Shown: positions 58,092-64,000 of the stretch, one piece after another
How the letters are laid out: the number at the start of each line of letters is the position of its first letter
Numbering within the stretch: position 1 is the stretch's first letter
Source of the DNA: Austwickia sp. TVS 96-490-7B
Lineage (GTDB): Bacteria > Actinomycetota > Actinomycetes > Actinomycetales > Dermatophilaceae
Assembly: GCF_019331795.1 (NCBI RefSeq)
Contig: NZ_JAHPZL010000003.1
Coordinates: forward strand, 212,367 to 276,366
DNA length: 64,000 nt
Reading direction: 5' to 3'
Made by a program: the position numbers and the translations under genes
The notes under the pieces: model-generated
What the model saw: only the letters and a program-made list of their open reading frames with translations
Told to the model about the DNA's origin: nothing
Database searches by the model: none

Positions 58092-59411
58092 TCACTCCCC
58101 TTCCACCCGCATGACGCTGAGCACGCCACGCACACTGTCGGATTCGATCAGGTCATCCACCGTCGCGGACAGGTCGGCATCTCGAGCTTGATGGGTCACC
58201 AGGACCAACTGCGCGCTGCACGGTCCGCCATCCCCGGCGCATTCCTGGCGCACCTGTTGGATCGACACCCCGTGTCCAGCAAAGACCGAGGCGATCTGCG
58301 CCAGCACTCCCGGGCGGTCCTCCACGTCCAGGCTGACGTAATACCGGGTCCGGGATTCCCCCATCGGCAACACCGGTAGATCTGCATACGCCGACTCACG
58401 GGCCCCTAAACCGCCACCCACGCGGTGGCGGGCCACTGCCACCAGGTCACCCAGGACCGCCGAAGCTGTCGGGTCGCCACCAGCACCTGGACCATAAAAC
58501 ATTAATTGACCAGCTGCTTTGGCCTGCACAAAGACCGCATTGAAAGCGTCCCCCACCCCAGCCAGTGGATGTCGACGCGGCACCATCGCCGGATGCACCC
58601 GCACGCTGACCCCTTCAACACCGGCTGCATCCACTGCGCGTTCACAAATCGCCAGGAGTTTCACCACGCATCCCATCGCCTCAGCAGCGGCGACATCAGC
58701 GGCGGTGACCTCGGTGATCCCTTCTCGGTGGACGTCTTTGCTGCTGACTCGGGTATGGAAAGCCAGCGAAGCCAAAATCGCGGCTTTCGCGGCAGCGTCA
58801 AACCCTTCCACATCGGCAGTGGGGTCTGCTTCCGCATAACCCAATGCCTGCGCCTGCTGGACGGCTTCGGCGAACCCAGCACCAGTGGTGGTCATCTTGT
58901 CCAGCACATAGTTGGTGGTGCCGTTGACGATTCCTAGCACCTGGGAGACATCGTCACCAGCCAGGGAGTCACGCAACGGACGGAGCAGGGGAATAGCCCC
59001 GGCGACTGCTGCCTCGTAATACAGGTCGACACCATGTCGTTGCGCAGCGGCATACAAGGTCGGGCCGTCTTCAGCGAGTAACGCTTTATTAGCGGTGACC
59101 ACCGCGGCACCATGTTCCATGGCCCGCAGAATCAAACTGCGGGCTGGTTCGATGCCCCCTACGACTTCAATGACGATGTCCGCACGGGTCACCAGGTCCA
59201 TCGCGTCGGTGGTGAAAAGCTCGGCTGGCAGCCCGGTCTCGCTGCGGTCTCGTCCCAGACGCCGTACGGCGACACCCACGATCGCTAAAGGCCGCCCGAC
59301 ACGGGCAGCGAGATCTTCGGCACTGGCGGTCAAGAGGCGGGCCACCGACGTACCGACCACGCCACACCCCAGAAGGGCGACGCGCAGTGGAGCGGCAGGA
59401 TTGTCACTCAA
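58092..59411 (-). CDS. hom: Homoserine dehydrogenase
   Basis: 439 residues. Start TTG at 59411 ([17 protein letters not shown]) is supported by AAGGAGAG 8 bases upstream; upstream ATG codons at 59483 and 59447 have no family similarity. NAD(P)-binding [26 protein letters not shown], the substrate motif [14 protein letters not shown] and [23 protein letters not shown]-terminal ACT domain (about 355-439, [18 protein letters not shown]) gives feedback inhibition by threonine. First of hom-thrC-thrB. Confidence 0.96.
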   Translation of the reverse strand: MSDNPAAPLRVALLGCGVVGTSVARLLTASAEDLAARVGRPLAIVGVAVRRLGRDRSETGLPAELFTTDAMDLVTRADIVIEVVGGIEPARSLILRAMEHGAAVVTANKALLAEDGPTLYAAAQRHGVDLYYEAAVAGAIPLLRPLRDSLAGDDVSQVLGIVNGTTNYVLDKMTTTGAGFAEAVQQAQALGYAEADPTADVEGFDAAAKAAILASLAFHTRVSSKDVHREGITEVTAADVAAAEAMGCVVKLLAICERAVDAAGVEGVSVRVHPAMVPRRHPLAGVGDAFNAVFVQAKAAGQLMFYGPGAGGDPTASAVLGDLVAVARHRVGGGLGARESAYADLPVLPMGESRTRYYVSLDVEDRPGVLAQIASVFAGHGVSIQQVRQECAGDGGPCSAQLVLVTHQARDADLSATVDDLIESDSVRGVLSVMRVEGE

Positions 59412-59512
59412 CGGATCTCTCCTTCGTCCACGGTCTGGCCAGATCATGACGCGAAGATGACTCCGCCCATGCCCCCTGATCACCTACTGTGCCGCCCGAC
59501 CAGGACCTGGGA

Positions 59513-59543
59513 GCAGCCCGTCCCGCATCCCGGGACAGGCTGC
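59513..59543 (-). terminator. Hairpin between lysA and hom
   Basis: GCAGCCCGTCCCG (59513-59525) pairs with CGGGACAGGCTGC (59531-59543) with one mismatch and a 5-base loop. It sits 50 bases past the lysA stop on the minus strand and about 100 bases before hom. It is a candidate terminator for argS-lysA; an attenuator for hom is possible but no leader peptide is seen. Confidence 0.6.
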
Positions 59544-59593
59544 CTCCTGGGTCGCGCCACTCATGGTGCACCGGTGACCACCGGGGCTCACCG

Positions 59594-61045
59594 TCAGGCG
59601 TCGACGTCCAACGCCAGGATGTCGTCGACCGTTTCCCGACGCACAATGACCCTGGCCTGCGCCTCGCCTGCCGCATCAGAACGCACCGCCACCACTGGTG
59701 GCCGTGGCACGTGGTTGTACTGACTAGACAGCGCCCGGCAGTAGGCGCCCGTGCCGGGTACGGCGAGCAGGTCACCAGGGCGGACATCAGCTGGCAGGTA
59801 TTCGTCCATGACGACGATATCCCCGCTCTCGCAGTGTTTCCCTACGACGCGGGAGATCATCGGCGCAGCGTCACTGCGTCGGTTGGCGAGAGTGACCGAG
59901 TAGTCCGCGCCGTAGAGGGCGGTCCGGGCGTTGTCGCTCATTCCCCCGTCGACGGAGACGTAGGCTCGCTGAGAACCGCCGTCGAGGTGCACCTGCTTGA
60001 CGGTCCCAACTTCATACAGGGTGAAGGCTGCCGGACCGGCGATAGCTCGTCCTGGTTCGATGGACACGGCAGGGACGTCGATACCTTCACGCTGACATTC
60101 GGCGACGACGATCCGCGCCAATCGTTCGCCCAGCTCAGCTGGGGTCAATGGGGTGTTTTCGCTGGTGTAGGCGATACCAAAACCGCCGCCCAGGTCAATT
60201 TCGGGCATCTGGTGCCCCAGCTGCCGGGCCACGAGCGCGTGGAGGGCGACGACGCGTCGAGCGGCGACTTCGAAGCCGGCGGTGTCGAAGATTTGCGACC
60301 CGATGTGGCTATGCAGCCCGCGCAAATCGAGTTCCGGACGTGCCAGCACTGCAGCGATCGCTGCTTCTGCCTGGCCACCAGCGATGGAGAACCCAAACTT
60401 TTGGTCCTCGTGTGCGGTCGCGATGAATTCGTGGGTATGCGCTTCCACACCGACGGTGACTCGCAACATCACTGGCGCGACAGCTCCGAGTCGAGCGGCC
60501 ACGTCGGCGACGCGACTGATCTCGTCGAAACTGTCCATCACGATGCGGCCGACACCATATTCCAGAGCAGCGTGGATTTCCGCTTCGGACTTGTTGTTGC
60601 CGTGCATCTCGATCCGCGCCGCCGGGAAACCGACTCGCTGGGCGACGGCGAGTTCCCCACCGGAGCAGACGTCCAGTCCGAGCCCTTCTTCGTCAACCCA
60701 TCGGGCGACTTGGGTGCAGAGGAACGCTTTCCCCGCGTAATAGACGGACAAGCCGCCGTACGCCGCGAAAGGCGCTCCGAAATCCCGCACAAAAGCGCGG
60801 GCCCGTCCGCGGAAATCATCCTCGTCCAGGATGTACGCCGGGGTACCGAACTCCTGAGCGATCTGAGTGACCGGGATCCCACCGATCGTCAGCACCCCGT
60901 CACTGTCCTTAGCGACCCCAGCGGGCCACAGCGCTGGCAACAAGGTGTTGACGTCAGCGGGATGTGGCAGCCATTGCGGGGCCGCGCCATATCCATCGGA
61001 GTGCAGCGCGCCCGCTTCGTGGGGTCTCAGGGTGCGGCCCGTCAT
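59594..61045 (-). CDS. lysA: Diaminopimelate decarboxylase
   Basis: 483 residues, fold-III PLP enzyme. SVYYAGKAFLCTQVARWV holds the PLP Lys; RIEMHGNNKSEAEI, DLRGLHSHIGSQIFD, EIDLGGGFGIAYT (Gly-rich phosphate loop), SIEPGRAIAGPA and YVSVDGGMSDNAR, with CESGDIV carrying the conserved Cys. Makes L-lysine from meso-diaminopimelate. Its ATG shares one base with the argS stop (TGATG), so the two are coupled. Confidence 0.97.
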   Translation of the reverse strand: MTGRTLRPHEAGALHSDGYGAAPQWLPHPADVNTLLPALWPAGVAKDSDGVLTIGGIPVTQIAQEFGTPAYILDEDDFRGRARAFVRDFGAPFAAYGGLSVYYAGKAFLCTQVARWVDEEGLGLDVCSGGELAVAQRVGFPAARIEMHGNNKSEAEIHAALEYGVGRIVMDSFDEISRVADVAARLGAVAPVMLRVTVGVEAHTHEFIATAHEDQKFGFSIAGGQAEAAIAAVLARPELDLRGLHSHIGSQIFDTAGFEVAARRVVALHALVARQLGHQMPEIDLGGGFGIAYTSENTPLTPAELGERLARIVVAECQREGIDVPAVSIEPGRAIAGPAAFTLYEVGTVKQVHLDGGSQRAYVSVDGGMSDNARTALYGADYSVTLANRRSDAAPMISRVVGKHCESGDIVVMDEYLPADVRPGDLLAVPGTGAYCRALSSQYNHVPRPPVVAVRSDAAGEAQARVIVRRETVDDILALDVDA

Positions 61046-62730
61046 CAGAGCTGCTCGGGCGCAGACACGCCGAGCAGGTCAAGCCCGTTGGCCAGCACCT
61101 GACGGGTGGCGTCGTTGAGCCACAGCCGGGTGCGGTGCAGGTCGGTGACCTCTTCAGCGACACCATCGGTCAGTGCGGGACGGACTCGGCACTCGTCGTA
61201 CCACTTGTGATATTTCGCCGCGAGGTCCTCCAGGTATCTGGCCACCCGGTGCGGTTCCCGCAGTGCAGCTGCCTGAGCCAGCACCCGCGGGTAGTCACCG
61301 AGGATCGCCAACAGCGCTGATTCGGTCTCGTGGGTGAGCAGCTGCGGAGCGAAACCATCCTCACGGTGGACCCCGTCCCCAGCCGCCAAGCGAGCCACAT
61401 TGCACGTCCGGGCGTGGGCATACTGCACATAAAACACGGGGTTGTCGTTACTGCGCTGCACCAGCAGGTCTAGGTCGATGTCGATGTTGGAGTCCATCGA
61501 ATACCTGGCGATCGAATAACGGGCTGCGTCAACACCCACCGCCTCGACGAGATCCTCCATCACCACGCCTGTCCCGGCACGTTTGCTCATGCGCACCGGC
61601 TGCCCGTCTTTCACGAGGTTCACCATCTGCCCGATCAAGATAACCAGGTTCTGCCACGGAGTGTCGCCATACGCAGCGCACATCGCCATCATCCGAGCGA
61701 CGTACCCATGATGATCGGCACCGAGGATCAAGATCTCGATGTCGTGACCGCGTTCTTTTTTGTCCAAGTAATATGCGATGTCACCAGCGAAGTAGGCGGC
61801 ATTGCCGTCGGACTTGACGACCACTCGATCTTTATCATCACCGAACTGGCTAGTTTTCAGCCATAGCGCGCCGTCCCGCTCTTCCATATGGCCGCGCTCG
61901 CTCAACTTCGCGATGGCGCGCTCAACTGCGCCGCTCTCGTGCAGCTCGTTCTCGTGGAAGTAGACGTCGAAATCGACTCCGAAGTTATGCAAGCTCTGCT
62001 TGATCTGGCCGAACATCATCGACACACCGCGGGAACGGAAAATTTCCTGTGCCTCATCATCGGGCCGCTGCAGAACGTCAGGTTCCTGGGCGACAACAGC
62101 TGCCGCGATGTCGCTGATGTACCCGCCTGCGTAGCCGTCTTCAGGCGCTTCTTCACCCTTGGCTGCCGCCATCAGGCTCTGAGCGAACCGATCAATCTGA
62201 GCGCCGTGGTCATTAAAGTAATACTCCCGCGTCACGCTGGCCCCCGCGGCTTCCAGGACTCGCGCCAAAGCGTCACCCACGGCCGCCCAACGCGTGCCGC
62301 CGAGGTGGATCGGCCCGGTGGGATTAGCCGAGACGAACTCCAGATTGACCTTGTGCCCGGCGAGGGCGTCGCCACGACCGAACGCATGTCCCGCAGTGAC
62401 GATGGCACGAGCGAGCTCACCGGCACTGGCGGCATCCAAGGTGATGTTGAGGAAGCCTGGACCGGCGACATCAACCTTGGCCACGCCCGTGGCGTTGGAC
62501 AGTCGAGCAGCCAGAGCCAGAGCGAAATCGCGCGGGTTTTGCCCGGCCTTCTTAGCCAGCTGGAGGGCAACATTGGTGGACCAGTCCCCGTGGTCCCTGT
62601 TCTTCGGTCGCTCCACTCGGACGGCGTCGGGCACAGCCTCGACCGCGAGGGTGATCTCGCCGGCGACGACCGCGTCGCGCAGACAGGAAGCGATGACAGA
62701 AGCAAGCTCTTCGGGGGTCACCCCCCGCAT
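61045..62730 (-). CDS. argS: Arginyl-tRNA synthetase
   Basis: 561 residues from ATG 62730. The class I signature region is [20 protein letters not shown] (HIGH-like); the KMSKS counterpart is [13 protein letters not shown]. The N-terminal Arg_tRNA_synt_N domain and C-terminal DALR anticodon domain ([16 protein letters not shown]) are present. The tRNA-Arg gene lies 153 bases away on the other strand. Confidence 0.97.
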   Translation of the reverse strand: MRGVTPEELASVIASCLRDAVVAGEITLAVEAVPDAVRVERPKNRDHGDWSTNVALQLAKKAGQNPRDFALALAARLSNATGVAKVDVAGPGFLNITLDAASAGELARAIVTAGHAFGRGDALAGHKVNLEFVSANPTGPIHLGGTRWAAVGDALARVLEAAGASVTREYYFNDHGAQIDRFAQSLMAAAKGEEAPEDGYAGGYISDIAAAVVAQEPDVLQRPDDEAQEIFRSRGVSMMFGQIKQSLHNFGVDFDVYFHENELHESGAVERAIAKLSERGHMEERDGALWLKTSQFGDDKDRVVVKSDGNAAYFAGDIAYYLDKKERGHDIEILILGADHHGYVARMMAMCAAYGDTPWQNLVILIGQMVNLVKDGQPVRMSKRAGTGVVMEDLVEAVGVDAARYSIARYSMDSNIDIDLDLLVQRSNDNPVFYVQYAHARTCNVARLAAGDGVHREDGFAPQLLTHETESALLAILGDYPRVLAQAAALREPHRVARYLEDLAAKYHKWYDECRVRPALTDGVAEEVTDLHRTRLWLNDATRQVLANGLDLLGVSAPEQL

Positions 62731-62883
62731 TGTACGGACCTGCCAGGCAAACCGCGGCACAGACCCATACCGTGAGAACAGCGTCACTGTCAGCCGTCAC
62801 CCAGGCGGTTCACGCTCATCGTGTCAGTGCTGGTAGTGTCTACTTCTGCACCAACCACACATCGTGTGGACCTGGTTGCGCCT

Positions 62884-62955
62884 GCCCCCGTAGCTCAGGG
62901 GATAGAGCACCGCCCTCCGGAGGCGGGAGCGTAGGTTCGAATCCTACCGGGGGCG
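62884..62955 (+). tRNA. tRNA-Arg (anticodon CCG)
   Basis: 72 bases fold as a cloverleaf: acceptor GCCCCCG/CGGGGGC, D arm GCTC-AGGGGATA-GAGC, anticodon arm CCGCC-CTCCGGA-GGCGG with anticodon CCG (reads CGG), and T arm GTAGG-TTCGAAT-CCTAC, discriminator G. CCA is not encoded. It is divergent from argS. Confidence 0.97.
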
Positions 62956-62960
62956 CAATC

Positions 62961-62989
62961 AAGACCCGACATCATCGTCGGGTCTTTTT
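62961..62989 (+). terminator. Intrinsic terminator of tRNA-Arg
   Basis: AAGACCCGAC (62961-62970) pairs perfectly with GTCGGGTCTT (62977-62986) around a 6-base loop and is followed by T residues to 62989: a textbook hairpin with T-tract just after the tRNA. Confidence 0.92.
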
Positions 62990-63148
62990 CCATGTCGTCG
63001 CGCTCCGTATTACGCCGGCAGCATTCACCTCACTTGATGGCTGAAGCATCAACTTTGTCCTACCTCGAGGAACAACCTCACCGGATTCTGAGCACCGGTG
63101 ACAGCTGACAGGTGTGCGGTGTTCTTTCCCACCATGCCCGAAACCTCA

Positions 63149-63373
63149 CTAGTACACCGTCCAACAAAACCCCATCTCCCGTTCTCCCCCGGCTGAGTAG
63201 ACGGAAACCAAGAGCCGATGGTATTTGCCGGAGTAGTGGGCCATGGTTACTGCTGTGCCTTGAACTGGGCGGTTGCCGGGGAGGACGACGGTGCCCTTGA
63301 TCGAGATGACTCGTCGATCATCAGCTGCTTGTTCTAGGGGGATGCCAGTGAAGGGCAGGGCTTCGTCGATCAC
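63149..63373 (-). CDS. Hypothetical protein fragment, unrecognised
   Basis: 74 residues from GTG 63373 (VIDEALPFTGIPLEQ ... GFCWTVY). The composition looks protein-like: IKGTVVLPGNRPVQGTAVTM and RLLVSVYSAG are plausible beta strands. The GTG overlaps a TGA stop of another minus-strand reading frame (ending TTGHSP), which has no start and is cut by a stop just upstream, so the pair may be the remains of one broken operon or gene. Family not recognised. Confidence 0.35.
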   Translation of the reverse strand: MIDEALPFTGIPLEQAADDRRVISIKGTVVLPGNRPVQGTAVTMAHYSGKYHRLLVSVYSAGGEREMGFCWTVY

Positions 63374-63464
63374 GGGGAGTGTCCTGTGGTCCGCTCGAGG
63401 AGCTCGCCGAGTACGTCGGGGTCAAGTCCTGCTGCACAACTGGTACCGCATCGGTCGCTTTCCT

Positions 63465-63482
63465 GACAGACTTGAGTCTGTC
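63465..63482. repeat. 18-base palindrome
   Basis: GACAGACT-TG-AGTCTGTC: perfect 8-base arms with a 2-base centre, in the noncoding tail. It could be a regulator site or a remnant of a mobile element end; nothing nearby decides. Confidence 0.5.
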
Positions 63483-63672
63483 AATCCAATGATCTCAAAG
63501 CGGCCGATGTTTTTATATATGTACATGGTGATAGGTGTGTGTCGATTTTGCCCAGGACGCAGGGCGCGGGCCGCTAACACCTCATGAATAACACCCTTAC
63601 TTCCAATGAATTTGACACAATCCGAAGAAGGGAGGCGATTCTGGACTTCAGTTGGTCCACGAATCACTCACA

Positions 63673-63807
63673 ATGAAAGTTATGATCAACTTCGCCCTAG
63701 GGTCAATTTTTGGTTTTCTTCTGTCTTTTGCGGTGATCCTTGGATCCGCTTTTATGGTCATGATCGTACGGAAAGAAGTTACGATTCCTGGCCTTGTCCA
63801 TGCGTGA
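63673..63807 (+). CDS. Possible 44-residue membrane miniprotein
   Basis: MKVMINFALGSIFGFLLSF continues through AVILGSAFMVMIVRKE to a polar tail, so one long hydrophobic helix (about 5-31) with a basic stop-transfer RK. No good ribosome site is visible before the ATG. It is followed 9 bases later by another small ORF (63817-63957, 46 residues, start MTDWDVAVNF). Either may be chance; the helix with its flanking charges favours the first. Confidence 0.3.
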   Translation: MKVMINFALGSIFGFLLSFAVILGSAFMVMIVRKEVTIPGLVHA

Positions 63808-63922
63808 GATGGCGCCATGACAGACTGGGATGTGGCTGTTAATTTCGTCCCCAATGGAACCGGCATGATCGCGATTAGCCTCTTAGGGCGTTATTCACGA
63901 GGCGTTTCCAGGTCATTCTTGG

Positions 63923-64000
63923 CTACCAGCCAAGTCGATAGAGCTCGAGTCGGGTAATGACGGCAATGATATCGGGGAGTTCGGTGAGTCTGCCTCGATA
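63923..64000 (-). CDS. C-terminal end of an unidentified gene (cut by window edge)
   Basis: On the minus strand the frame is open from the window edge to a TAG at 63923: YRGRLTELPDIIAVITRLEL and a few further residues ending in Trp. The regular helical pattern looks like real protein. The rest lies outside the window, so the family cannot be named. Confidence 0.45.
   Translation of the reverse strand, partial: YRGRLTELPDIIAVITRLELYRLGW

Larger units (their letters stand above)
62990..64000. other. Gene-poor right end of the window
   Basis: About 1 kb with lower GC in its right half (from about 63480) and only short or fragmentary ORFs on both strands, plus a gene running off the edge at 63923-64000. 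No IS-type terminal repeat or RNA gene is recognised. Confidence 0.5.

Noticed and set aside
63422..63667. 81-residue minus-strand ORF in the right tail
   Set aside because: No recognisable motif or ribosome site; overlaps the palindrome and another broken frame.

Overview
The window is a chromosomal segment of a high-GC Gram-positive actinobacterium. The evidence is the NucS mismatch-repair nuclease, crotonyl-CoA carboxylase/reductase, DUF2550 beside atpC, and the gene order argS-lysA-hom-thrC-thrB-rho-rpmE-prfA-prmC-tsaC ... wecA-atp operon, which from memory matches the mycobacterial block Rv1292-Rv1314. The very short AtpC suggests Micrococcales (for example Dermatophilaceae-like); this placement is an inference.

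Layout. (1) 1-8.9 kb: the end of ccr, a small zinc-ribbon protein coupled to an alpha/beta hydrolase, a tandem 3-hydroxyacyl-CoA dehydrogenase, nucS, a pyruvyltransferase-like protein, a gamma-glutamyltransferase-like protein and a secreted propeller-like protein. (2) 8.9-13.6 kb: a visibly A+T-richer island with about 850 bp of noncoding DNA and three glycosyltransferase genes, the last fused to a TupA-type ATP-grasp domain. (3) 13.6-17.2 kb: ethylmalonyl-CoA mutase, cobalamin adenosyltransferase, DUF2550 and atpC. With ccr and the dehydrogenase, the mutase and its cofactor enzyme outline part of the ethylmalonyl-CoA pathway. (4) 17.2-31.8 kb: a Wzx/Wzy-type exopolysaccharide locus lying between atpC and atpD. 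It holds two flanking serine-acetyltransferase-like paralogues, a Wzz-like protein, Wzy, Wzx, a WcaF-like acetyltransferase, two glycosyltransferases, a degenerate sugar-phosphate transferase fused to a WecG glycosyltransferase, and three paralogous exported proteins of unknown function, one carrying a malectin domain. (5) 31.8-40.7 kb: the ATP synthase operon (atpI-like, atpZ-like, atpBEFHAGD) ending in a strong hairpin, preceded by a wecA-like gene and a perfect CRP/GlxR-type palindrome. (6) 40.9-46.9 kb: the L-lactate utilisation module lutABC-lctP with a divergent FadR-family regulator and a matching operator. (7) 46.9-62.7 kb: the conserved translation and threonine/lysine block, including a histidine kinase/receiver pair between rpmE and rho. 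(8) 62.9-64 kb: tRNA-Arg(CCG), its terminator, and a gene-poor tail with ORF fragments and the end of a gene cut by the window edge.

The most distinctive feature is the exopolysaccharide locus splitting the ATP synthase gene set, with its three-member family of exported proteins. The likely picture is a surface polysaccharide polymerised by Wzy, acetylated by several acyltransferases and bound or processed outside the cell by these paralogues. That role is inferred from context only.
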